A DNA stretch of 5,010 nucleotides from Bacteroidota bacterium. Lineage in GTDB: Bacteria; Bacteroidota; Bacteroidia; NORP154. The notes beneath the pieces are model-generated. The model was not told where the DNA came from, did not search any database, and saw only the letters and a list, made by a program, of their open reading frames with translations. Positions 1 to 5,010 of this stretch are shown one piece after another (position 1 is the stretch's first letter; each line of letters opens with the position of its first letter). The stretch covers positions 1-5,010 of the forward strand of contig NVRZ01000269.1 of assembly GCA_002401055.1 (NCBI GenBank), given 5' to 3'. The translations under genes were made by a program, and so were the position numbers.

Positions 1-549
1 TTGTAATTGCTCCTTAGTTATTATCAGAAAATTTGTTGAATCGTAAGTGTTTTTTTCAACTCTTTTTAAGAAACCTAAATAATTCAAAATTCTCACAAAA
101 GTTCTTAAGACTGAATCATTAAATGCTACACCTACACCAACCCTGCCCAGAGACGCTGCATTAATCATACTTCCCATTATATGTTTTTTTGAACTCGAAT
201 TTTCAATTTCAAATGCAATGAAACATCTTGCATTTTGATTTTTTTGAATCAGATAATCCAACTCAGGAATAGCAATTTCATTTATCCATTGATCTCCAAT
301 ATTTTCTATATGGCAATCATAAACACTTCGTAGGAATGAGCTTGCCGATGGAGTTTGAAGAATTCTATTGTACTCTCTTGTCTGATTCCCTCCTGGTGTA
401 ACGCTAAATGGACCAACGGCAATGTCCACTCTTGGCGAATACTGATAGGATAAACCACGAAAAGCAGTCCATTCACTCTTTACCTCTAAGGGATCTAGTT
501 TTGACGCCAGTAATGAAGAAATTATGCCTTGATATTCCTTTGCATCCAT
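1..549 (-). CDS. Hypothetical protein, N-terminal 183 residues, C-terminus beyond the window; possible nuclease-like fold
   Basis: The minus strand is open from ATG at 549 to position 1 with no stop, giving 183 residues of a longer protein. I do not recognise the family. Notable segments are PRVDIAVGPF (residues 39-48), a hydrophobic strand FIAFEIENSSSKKH (110-123) and a small-residue stretch INAASLGRVGVGVAF (129-143). An Asp after a short strand (D42), followed later by a strand carrying E-x-E (E114, E116) and then Lys, is arranged like PD-(D/E)XK nucleases with a non-canonical second half-site. That is inference from pattern only. There is no signal peptide or membrane segment. The frame is also open upstream as far as a stop at 627-625, with a TTG at 615. 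I prefer ATG 549 because a promoter-like TACCTTTG overlaps that TTG. The gene is divergent from ssb. The coding call is firm; the function is not. Confidence 0.8.
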   Translation of the reverse strand, partial: MDAKEYQGIISSLLASKLDPLEVKSEWTAFRGLSYQYSPRVDIAVGPFSVTPGGNQTREYNRILQTPSASSFLRSVYDCHIENIGDQWINEIAIPELDYLIQKNQNARCFIAFEIENSSSKKHIMGSMINAASLGRVGVGVAFNDSVLRTFVRILNYLGFLKRVEKNTYDSTNFLIITKEQLQ

Positions 550-824
550 CTGTATTGATTCAAGTTCTAATGAGTTGTTGGATTTTGTGCTCTTCTCTTT
601 CCTATCTCTAAACAAAGGTATTTTTTAAATCTCAAAACAGGCTGACCATTAATGATGTTCCGCCAGCCCTTTGGGTGTGCAAGGACTTTCCAGGATAAAC
701 CGCTTCACTATTTATTCCAGGGTTCCTTGTCACATCTTGGTCTTTAAATCCCTGTCTTGTTTATAGATGGAAAGCGAAGTAACGCGAACAAATCTTTAAC
801 AATCAATTCGAAAATCAAACCATT
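550..824. other. Divergent intergenic region between the leftmost gene and ssb
   Basis: I see no convincing gene here. It holds the candidate minus-strand -7 element, and an imperfect inverted repeat GGCTGAC (640-646) / GCCAGCC (662-668) with a 15-nt spacer. As minus-strand RNA the repeat would pair over 7 bp with one G-U. A weaker CAAGGA (680-685) / TCCTTG (724-729) pair is also present. No clear promoter matching TTTG-N20-TAnnTTTG was found for ssb, although its promoter should lie here. Confidence 0.6.
613..620 (-). promoter_or_regulatory. Candidate Bacteroidota -7 element (TACCTTTG) for the leftmost gene
   Basis: On the minus strand the octamer TACCTTTG matches the Bacteroidota -7 consensus TAnnTTTG exactly. 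It would place a transcription start roughly 55-60 nt upstream of ATG 549. No TTG -33 element lies at the expected 19-21 nt; the nearest TTTTG (637-633) is only about 12 nt away. The call rests on one half of the promoter and is tentative. Confidence 0.3.
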
Positions 825-1190
825 ATGAAAACCTTAAGAAACAAAGTCCAATTAATCGGCAACCTCGGAGCAGATCCTGAAGTGAAAAAGTTACCTGAAG
901 GGAAAACAGTTGCTAGGTTATCTTTGGCAACCTCAGACACCTATAAAAAGGCGTCAGGAGAGAAAGTAACTGAAACTCAATGGCACAATCTTGTTGCCTG
1001 GGGTAAAACGGCTGAGATCGCTGGTAAATACCTTAAGAAAGGCAATAGAGTTGCAATTGAAGTTCGCCTAGTTAATAGAACCTACGATGACAAGAAGGGC
1101 ATTCAGCGATACGTCACTGAAATAGTGATCAATGATATGTTGATGCTTGGAGATAAGAAACCGGAGAAGGTTGCTAGAAAGAAGAAGTAA
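825..1190 (+). CDS. ssb: Single-stranded DNA-binding protein (SSB), short form without acidic tail
   Basis: This 121-aa protein is a single OB-fold SSB, which binds and protects ssDNA during replication, recombination and repair, normally as a tetramer. The OB-fold signature is clear: N-terminal LRNKVQLIGNLGADPEV (residues 4-20), SLATSDTY (33-40), TQWHNLVAWGKTAEI (51-65) with aromatic W53 and W59, KYLKKGNRVAIE (68-79), and RYVTEIVINDMLML (95-108). Two things are odd. The normally conserved Gly after the IE strand is Val (V80). The C-terminus is basic (KPEKVARKKK) rather than ending in the acidic DDDxPF-like tip that recruits partner proteins in housekeeping SSBs. This suggests an accessory, element-borne paralogue rather than the essential chromosomal copy. 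The start has no Shine-Dalgarno motif, as expected in Bacteroidota. A strong hairpin follows the stop. Confidence 0.93.
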   Translation: MKTLRNKVQLIGNLGADPEVKKLPEGKTVARLSLATSDTYKKASGEKVTETQWHNLVAWGKTAEIAGKYLKKGNRVAIEVRLVNRTYDDKKGIQRYVTEIVINDMLMLGDKKPEKVARKKK

Positions 1191-1196
1191 ATAACC

Positions 1197-1226
1197 ATCC
1201 TCCTCATGCAATTGCATGGGGAGGAT
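1197..1226 (+). terminator. Hairpin after ssb, probable intrinsic terminator
   Basis: ATCCTCCTCATGC (1197-1209) and GCATGGGGAGGAT (1214-1226) form a 13-bp RNA stem with a single G-U pair and an AATT loop, beginning 6 nt after the ssb stop. The following sequence is TA-rich (TATTATATTTA) rather than a pure U-run. It may therefore terminate weakly, or act mainly to protect the transcript end. The position argues that ssb is its own transcription unit, or is only partly read through into the nuclease gene. Confidence 0.72.
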
Positions 1227-1291
1227 TATTATATTTAGATATTGTGTCTACAGGGAGCAGTATCTATTCTCCTATTTAGAAATAAAAGCCA

Positions 1292-2224
1292 ATGAACATA
1301 TCCGACCTCTTATCTGTACCTGAAGTTAAAGAAAGATTTAAAGGATATACTGGCCTAGTAACCAACCATCCCGCTGGAGAGATGTTGGCACCACCAATTT
1401 CAGATCGAACAGGAGAAGTTGCAATTGCTTTTGATTATTTATTGAGATTTTATACAGAGCACCTCAATCAGGACAAGAAGGTGGAGAAAAATACCTGGTA
1501 TGCACAAGGCGCATTCTATTTCCAATATGTCCAAAGTCCTGAGGAACATCTAGATTTTTTTCTCAGATTAGAGCGTGAATACGAAGAGCTTATTCCGATA
1601 TATAAGAACTACATAAAGGAAGGAAAAGTCACAAAGGACTTATTTTACTTCTGCTTATTTCTTGCAAAATTTGAATTAAGCAATAAAGTACCGATTGACA
1701 TACTGGTCGAATCCTATACCAAGCCTCATAAAGAAAGTATTAAAGATTTGAAAAGTATTTTCTCATTGATAAACCCGAGTCACTTTCTATGTGATAAAAA
1801 GTGTTATCTGAACCCCACATTTGGTATTGGCAACATGAATGCCGATTTAATCATTGACGATACGCTAATAGAAATTAAGACCGTGTCTAAAATAAAGTGG
1901 ACAGATTTTAAAGCTTACGTTAATCAACTACTTGTGTATTACATCTTATCCTTGATAGGTCAAATTAACAGCAAGGTAAAGAGAAGCCCAATTAAGTATT
2001 TAGGTATTTACTACTCCCGACATGGTTTATACTGGAGAGAACCTATAGCTGAGGTGCTCAATACAAATAAGTTCTTCAAAGAGTTTTTTAAAAAGTACCC
2101 AATGGATGGTAGTGAACATCTCATAGATTACCGAGAATTTAAGTCGGTTAAAGAGATTCACAAAGATCCGATGGTAATTGAAATGAAAGAGTGGCTTATG
2201 AAGTATTTGCCGATAGAGAAATAG
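1292..2224 (+). CDS. Putative PD-(D/E)XK (RecB/Cas4-like) nuclease
   Basis: This 310-aa soluble protein carries the core of a PD-(D/E)XK nuclease with a RecB-type extension. NMNADLIIDDTLIEIKTV (181-198) supplies D185 and the E194-x-K196 pair across a beta hairpin. NQLLVYY (211-217) supplies Q212-x3-Y216, the motif that follows in RecB, AddB and Cas4 nucleases. The N-terminal part has GEVAIAFDYLLRFY (41-54), which resembles the 'GTAFDYLLRF' motif of an unnamed conserved bacterial family. The middle (about 60-160) looks helical. There is no helicase domain and no clear four-Cys iron-sulfur cluster, although C168 and C171 sit just before the core. ATG 1292 is the first start after an in-frame TAA at 1283-1285; no Shine-Dalgarno motif is seen. 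The gene lies about 100 nt after ssb, beyond a hairpin, and converges on the helicase operon. Metal-dependent DNA cleavage is likely; the target is unknown. Confidence 0.8.
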   Translation: MNISDLLSVPEVKERFKGYTGLVTNHPAGEMLAPPISDRTGEVAIAFDYLLRFYTEHLNQDKKVEKNTWYAQGAFYFQYVQSPEEHLDFFLRLEREYEELIPIYKNYIKEGKVTKDLFYFCLFLAKFELSNKVPIDILVESYTKPHKESIKDLKSIFSLINPSHFLCDKKCYLNPTFGIGNMNADLIIDDTLIEIKTVSKIKWTDFKAYVNQLLVYYILSLIGQINSKVKRSPIKYLGIYYSRHGLYWREPIAEVLNTNKFFKEFFKKYPMDGSEHLIDYREFKSVKEIHKDPMVIEMKEWLMKYLPIEK

Positions 2225-2237
2225 TCCCCTGATCAAC

Positions 2238-2774
2238 TCATTCCATTAAAATCTTTATGATCTTAGCTATCTCCTCAGAAGAAAAATGTTTCTTGATCAT
2301 TTCAGCTACATTCCCCGGTTCCTTTACTGCTTTAATTCTAGGTTTTATAAAGCCCGCTTCAATCATGGCAGAATTGGCTGATAGCTCTCTATTCTGAACC
2401 TTTTCCAGTAAGTCAGGTCTGTGCTCTTCCAGTTGTATAAGTTGTTTTTGCTTGGGCGTTTTCTTGATAATATGGCTCATGCCATCTGGTGCCTTGCCAG
2501 TCAATGATTTTGCGATGGCATATTCCACATCCTCATATCCCCTGCAGAGATCGCTTACGAACTTCCATTCGATCTCTAAGCCCCACGGTCGAGATTCCTC
2601 CACAAAGGCAGGGAAATAATCAAAAGATTTAGGTTCTAAGAGTTCATCATTCGGATTTCGTTCTTTCCACTGATCAGATTCAAGTAAGCGCATCATAAGT
2701 TGAGGAATCTCATGCCTGCGATATTTTTCCTGCTCAAGTGCATCTTGCGCTAATTTGACATAGTCATCTTTCAT
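2238..2774 (-). CDS. Conserved hypothetical protein (178 aa), coupled to the helicase gene
   Basis: I cannot assign a named family. The protein seems to have three parts: a charged N-terminus (1-45); a segment with FDYFPAFVEESRPWGLEI (51-68) and DLCRGYEDVEYAIAKSL (75-91); and a C-terminal part with EEHRPDLLEKVQNREL (116-131), SANSAMIEAGF (132-142) and HFSSEEIAKIIKIL (163-176). The 'RPDL-x-KV-x3-ELS-x2-xAM-x-EAGF' stretch resembles a short helix-turn-helix-like segment I associate with uncharacterised phage- and element-linked proteins, so DNA binding is a reasonable inference. There is no membrane segment or visible enzyme motif. Its ATG overlaps the helicase stop in an ATGA (2774-2771), which is typical of translational coupling. 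It is therefore probably a helicase partner. It ends 13 bp from the convergent nuclease gene. Confidence 0.85.
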   Translation of the reverse strand: MKDDYVKLAQDALEQEKYRRHEIPQLMMRLLESDQWKERNPNDELLEPKSFDYFPAFVEESRPWGLEIEWKFVSDLCRGYEDVEYAIAKSLTGKAPDGMSHIIKKTPKQKQLIQLEEHRPDLLEKVQNRELSANSAMIEAGFIKPRIKAVKEPGNVAEMIKKHFSSEEIAKIIKILME

Positions 2775-4504
2775 GCTCGAATATTTTTACTTAATAGCCA
2801 CTTTTCAGCAGCTCTCAGCTTCTTCTTCAACTGATCAAGAGTAGCGGTATTGCTCAATTGAATGTTGCAGCGTTGATTTAGTTGATAGTGTACTTTACGT
2901 ATTGTCTCAGGTTTGGGCTTTTTATTCCCATCCAACTTATAGCTAATTTGATTGACCAATTTACTGACATTTTTTCTATAAGCTTCCTTTTGCTCTGTAG
3001 AAGTTTGAAACGGATGAGGCTCTTCTTCATTAACAGTGGACCCGCCCTGTTCGTCCTTAAAGTACTTCCATAATTTAAGCACAATATCCTTTGAAACCTT
3101 TTCTTTATCAGCCCAAGTTGTTGCCTTGACATCTTCCACTGCGTTCCACAAGTCACCTTCAAAAATATTGCCCGCATCAATGGATTCAGACTCCAACACG
3201 AAGTCATCTATAGAAAACTGTGTTCCATTACCTTCACCTCTTTTCCTTGCCTCTTCCTCTTGCTCTATTTTTTGGTAAATGTGTTTAAGCTCTTGTTCTA
3301 TGCCTTCAGCGTTATGCACCAACGGAGCATAATCAGGAAGATAAAAATAGCATACGTCAGAGTTGTTCTTCAGATGTAATGGATTTCTCACAGCTCTTCC
3401 CATTACCTGAGTAAATCTGACCCTTGTCGTTACATTGGAGGCATAAAGAATGCATCTTAGTCGAGGGATATCCACACCTTCAGAAATCATGTTGATGGAG
3501 ATAATCCAGCTTTGTTTTGAATGGAAGAATTTTTCAATTTTCTGGCTACTTGCAAGGTCGCCAACTCGATTTTTAGATGTGACAATTTCAACGAAATCAG
3601 AACCATACATTTGACTAATCTGGTCATAAAGGTTCTCAGCATCCTTAATTGAATTACATACAATTAAACCGGCATAATTCTCATTTCTAAAATCATTGAT
3701 TTCGTTCAATTTCTTATTCGCCTTTTCGAATGATTGGTATGTCCAGGATCGTTTATCGCCTTCAGAATACGGACTAATTGTTAAAATCTGATTGAATAAT
3801 TTACGTTGTTTTTCCGAATAAACTTCATCGTATTCCATGGTCTCAGTTCCGGAGAATGTTAATGCTTCCGCCTTAAGACGCTGAAAAATCACCGGGCAGA
3901 CAACATTATCATCTACAGCTTCCGCATACCCGTATGAATAATTACTCTCAAGTTTATACCGCTTGGATTCAGGATCATAATGATACGTTACAAATGGAAT
4001 TGGCGAATTGTCAGGTCTGTCTGGGGTTCCACTTAACAAAAGTTTATACCCAGCCTGTTGGCCAAGCTGTTGGATTGCCTCTCCCCAACTTCTTTCGTCC
4101 CCAGCATGATGTACTTCATCTACAATTAATAGGGTTTTCTCACCCACATATCTTTTCAGTGATTCTACATTAGGTTGATTTAAACTCTGAAAAGTAATTG
4201 AGATACCGTGGCAATCTCTTGGCCAGGCATGCTTAAATGAATAGCTATGATCAATTTTAAAATTGAAAGCTACCTCAATAGTTTTAGACCAATTCCTTTT
4301 AATATTTTCAGTTGGGCTAATAATTACAACCGAATCAATGAAGTTTTTGTCTTTGAAAAAATTGAATACATAACTGGCGAAAAGTGTTTTACCCGACCCA
4401 ACACCAGCAACGCATAAGAACTCCCTTTTCCCTTCTCTAGTGACTTCTACGAGCCTCTCAAAAGCAGCTTGCTGCCAATCTCTTAATTTTAATTTTTTTT
4501 CCAT
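2771..4504 (-). CDS. SF2 DEAH-type helicase/ATPase
   Basis: This 577-aa protein has a full set of superfamily 2 motifs: Q-like LRDWQQ (7-12), Walker A AGVGSGKT (33-40), Ia ISPTENIKRNW (62-72), DEVHH box (129-133), motif III LLSGTP (156-161), IV LIVCNS (280-285), V ISEGVDIPRL (340-349) and VI QVMGRAVR (366-373). The second RecA domain ends near 390. A charged Glu/Lys-rich helix (401-425) leads to a C-terminal region. There, residues 505-571 look like a helical module ending LNQRCNIQLSNTATLDQLKK (542-561), which may bind DNA or a partner. It resembles the motor of type III restriction Res subunits. It is much shorter, however, with no visible C-terminal nuclease motif and no methyltransferase nearby. 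It probably acts as a DNA-dependent ATPase or translocase. The 178-aa gene overlaps its stop by 4 bp. An A8 run lies in codons 2-4 just after ATG 4504. Confidence 0.93.
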   Translation of the reverse strand: MEKKLKLRDWQQAAFERLVEVTREGKREFLCVAGVGSGKTLFASYVFNFFKDKNFIDSVVIISPTENIKRNWSKTIEVAFNFKIDHSYSFKHAWPRDCHGISITFQSLNQPNVESLKRYVGEKTLLIVDEVHHAGDERSWGEAIQQLGQQAGYKLLLSGTPDRPDNSPIPFVTYHYDPESKRYKLESNYSYGYAEAVDDNVVCPVIFQRLKAEALTFSGTETMEYDEVYSEKQRKLFNQILTISPYSEGDKRSWTYQSFEKANKKLNEINDFRNENYAGLIVCNSIKDAENLYDQISQMYGSDFVEIVTSKNRVGDLASSQKIEKFFHSKQSWIISINMISEGVDIPRLRCILYASNVTTRVRFTQVMGRAVRNPLHLKNNSDVCYFYLPDYAPLVHNAEGIEQELKHIYQKIEQEEEARKRGEGNGTQFSIDDFVLESESIDAGNIFEGDLWNAVEDVKATTWADKEKVSKDIVLKLWKYFKDEQGGSTVNEEEPHPFQTSTEQKEAYRKNVSKLVNQISYKLDGNKKPKPETIRKVHYQLNQRCNIQLSNTATLDQLKKKLRAAEKWLLSKNIRA

Positions 4505-4516
4505 TATTCTCTTAGA

Positions 4517-4702
4517 TTAGATAATTATAGGATTGAGGTATAACCAATGCTTGCTTGCATCAGATTTGCCGTTTTTAGAATAAGGATTTTGGTCGGTATA
4601 GCTGAGGCCAACGCTGTGACCGAAGCTCTTGCCATCGCAAGGCAAAAAATTGCCTGTGGCTATCGAGTAGAATAATTCTCTCATACTGTAAGTGATTACC
4701 AT
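4517..4702 (-). CDS. Doubtful 61-aa ORF upstream of the helicase
   Basis: The ORF is open from ATG 4702 (in-frame TAA just upstream) to a TAA 12 nt before the helicase start, in the same orientation, so it could be the first gene of that operon. I do not recognise the peptide. It contains FLPCDGKSFGHSVGLSYTDQ (19-38) and a hydrophobic end LYLNPIII, with no signal peptide. Bases 4591-4640 are about 58% GC by hand count, clearly richer than the flanks. That hints at inserted DNA or a gene remnant. An AGGCAA-AAAA-TTGCCT hairpin (4640-4655) lies inside. It may instead be a leader region or a decayed gene fragment. Ten or more in-family matches would be needed to accept it as coding. Confidence 0.3.
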   Translation of the reverse strand: MVITYSMRELFYSIATGNFLPCDGKSFGHSVGLSYTDQNPYSKNGKSDASKHWLYLNPIII

Positions 4703-4754
4703 CCGGTTTTAACGCCGACCTTTAACCTTGAAAGCTAAGGTAAGAATTAATAAC

Positions 4755-4767
4755 AACTTCCGAAGTT
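4755..4767. promoter_or_regulatory. Perfect 13-bp inverted repeat, possible operator
   Basis: AACTTC-C-GAAGTT is a 6-bp perfect inverted repeat around one central base. It sits in the divergent region on the helicase side. Its size suits a dimeric regulator, but there is only one copy and it shares no sequence with the GTAA/TTAC sites on the right, so it may be chance. Confidence 0.3.
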
Positions 4768-4867
4768 AATCCTTCCAAATAGTTAGTATCACCAATTTCT
4801 CAACGATGATTTAGATATTAAGGCACCGTTCGACGATAAATTAAGAACACGCTTGGTCTATTAAATA

Positions 4868-4883
4868 GTAAATATATGCTTAC
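4868..4883. promoter_or_regulatory. Operator O1 candidate (GTAAATATATGCTTAC)
   Basis: This is an imperfect palindrome with GTAA and TTAC ends and an ATAT centre; 12 of 16 positions are symmetric. It ends 4 bp upstream of the -33 element of the XRE promoter. It differs from O2 at one of 16 positions. It is probably bound by the XRE protein encoded just downstream. Confidence 0.65.
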
Positions 4884-4887
4884 CTAA

Positions 4888-4919
4888 TTTGGATTAAGGT
4901 AAATATATGATTACATTTA
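4888..4919 (+). promoter_or_regulatory. Bacteroidota-type promoter of the XRE gene
   Basis: TTTG at 4888-4891, a 20-nt spacer, and TACATTTA at 4912-4919 match the TTTG / TAnnTTTG consensus apart from the last base. The predicted start near 4925 leaves a leader of under 20 nt before ATG 4943. Operator O2 overlaps the spacer and the first three bases of the -7 element. Occupancy should therefore block the polymerase. Confidence 0.6.
4899..4914. promoter_or_regulatory. Operator O2 candidate (GTAAATATATGATTAC)
   Basis: This second copy of the 16-bp site matches O1 at 15 of 16 positions in the same orientation. It lies 31 bp from O1, about three helical turns, so both sites face the same side of the DNA. 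It lies inside the promoter spacer, which fits autorepression by the downstream helix-turn-helix protein. Confidence 0.65.
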
Positions 4920-4931
4920 TGACCTAATGTT

Positions 4932-4939
4932 AAAGGAGG
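4932..4939 (+). promoter_or_regulatory. Strong Shine-Dalgarno-like site AAAGGAGG
   Basis: AAAGGAGG ends 3 nt before ATG 4943. It is nearly a full complement of the 16S rRNA 3' end, but the spacing is shorter than usual. None of the other genes in the window has such a site, and Bacteroidota rarely rely on one. It may be fortuitous, or it may reflect a gene from another lineage. Confidence 0.5.
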
Positions 4940-4942
4940 CTT

Positions 4943-5010
4943 ATGAACTGGCACGAGAGATTCAAGGAGATGAAAAAAGGTCTAGGTTACACTAATTCTG
5001 ATATAGCTGA
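4943..5010 (+). CDS. XRE-family helix-turn-helix regulator, N-terminal 22 residues only
   Basis: The reading frame from ATG 4943 runs off the right edge after MNWHERFKEMKKGLGYTNSD and IA. The pattern of an amphipathic helix with RFKEMKK, a turn GLGYTN, then SDIA matches the first two helices of an XRE/Cro-CI DNA-binding domain. In that family the protein binds palindromic operators as a dimer. The gene sits directly behind a promoter carrying two matching palindromes, so autoregulation is likely. It is divergent from the helicase operon and may also control it. With so few residues visible the family call is probable rather than certain, and any C-terminal domain (peptidase or sensor) is out of view. 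Confidence 0.7.
   Translation, partial: MNWHERFKEMKKGLGYTNSDIA

Larger units (their letters stand above)
4703..4942. other. Divergent control region between the helicase operon and the XRE gene
   Basis: No gene is visible. The right half holds two 16-bp operator-like palindromes and a promoter for the XRE gene. The left half holds a perfect odd palindrome (4755-4767) and a weaker ACCTT/AAGGT hairpin around 4723-4740. A minus-strand promoter for the helicase operon should also lie here or inside the doubtful small ORF, but I found no full TTTG-N20-TAnnTTTG match on that strand. Confidence 0.6.

Noticed and set aside
408..611. Plus-strand 67-codon ORF
   Set aside because: It lies opposite the continuous minus-strand gene 549..1, whose product looks protein-like throughout. 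The plus-strand peptide shows no family pattern.
640..668. Minus-strand terminator or regulatory hairpin
   Set aside because: The stem is only 7 bp with a G-U pair and a 15-nt loop, and no gene ends upstream of it on that strand.
2027..2236. Minus-strand 69-codon ORF within the nuclease gene
   Set aside because: It is antisense to the well-supported nuclease frame and looks like a shadow of it.
2878..3278. Several short ORFs on both strands (2878-3207, 2882-3073, 3036-3278)
   Set aside because: All fall inside the helicase gene in other frames and have low-complexity or unrecognisable products.
3934..4173. Plus-strand 79-codon ORF
   Set aside because: It is antisense to the helicase region that encodes motifs II and III, so it is a shadow.
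2771..4504. Type III restriction Res subunit or Hachiman/Gabija helicase
   Set aside because: The motor motifs fit broadly, but the protein is short for Res, there is no methyltransferase, and the partner proteins do not show the hallmarks of those systems as far as can be read by eye.
4700..4800. Short minus-strand frame ending in a TAA near 4766
   Set aside because: It is about 15 codons between stops with no start codon.
1..5010. CRISPR array, tRNA, rRNA, insertion sequence or attachment site
   Set aside because: No regularly spaced repeats, cloverleaf-like segments, transposase motifs or paired direct repeats of att size were found by eye.

Overview
The window looks like an accessory region of a Bacteroidota (Bacteroidetes) genome. 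The DNA is AT-rich. The single-stranded DNA-binding protein has a Bacteroidota-like sequence. The internal genes start without a Shine-Dalgarno motif. At least one promoter fits the Bacteroidota pattern (TTTG, about 20 nt, TAnnTTTG). The phylum is inferred, and no ribosomal RNA, tRNA or species marker is present to confirm it.

Layout from left to right. (1) A minus-strand gene of unknown function enters from the left edge; only its first 183 codons (549..1) are inside the window. (2) A 275-bp gap separates it from a divergent plus-strand ssb-like gene (825..1190), whose product lacks the usual acidic C-terminal tip. A strong hairpin follows it. (3) A plus-strand gene (1292..2224) encodes a 310-aa putative PD-(D/E)XK nuclease with a RecB/Cas4-type D, E-x-K, Q-x3-Y signature. 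(4) Convergent with it, only 13 bp away, is a minus-strand operon of an SF2 DEAH-type helicase (4504..2771) and a 178-aa conserved hypothetical protein (2774..2238). These two overlap by 4 bp. (5) Upstream of the helicase is a doubtful 61-aa ORF (4702..4517) over a GC-richer patch. (6) A divergent control region carries two near-identical 16-bp imperfect palindromes 31 bp apart around a well-formed Bacteroidota promoter. They precede the start of an XRE-type helix-turn-helix gene (4943 to the right edge).

Taken together, the genes suggest DNA processing: ssDNA binding, a nuclease, a DNA-dependent ATPase with a small partner, and a probable self-regulated repressor. This mix is common in prophages, integrative elements and defence islands. 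No integrase, transposase, methyltransferase, CRISPR array or phage structural gene is visible, so the type of element is not settled. The best-supported new points are the double operator at the XRE promoter, the tail-less SSB followed by a RecB-like nuclease, and the translationally coupled helicase/178-aa pair.
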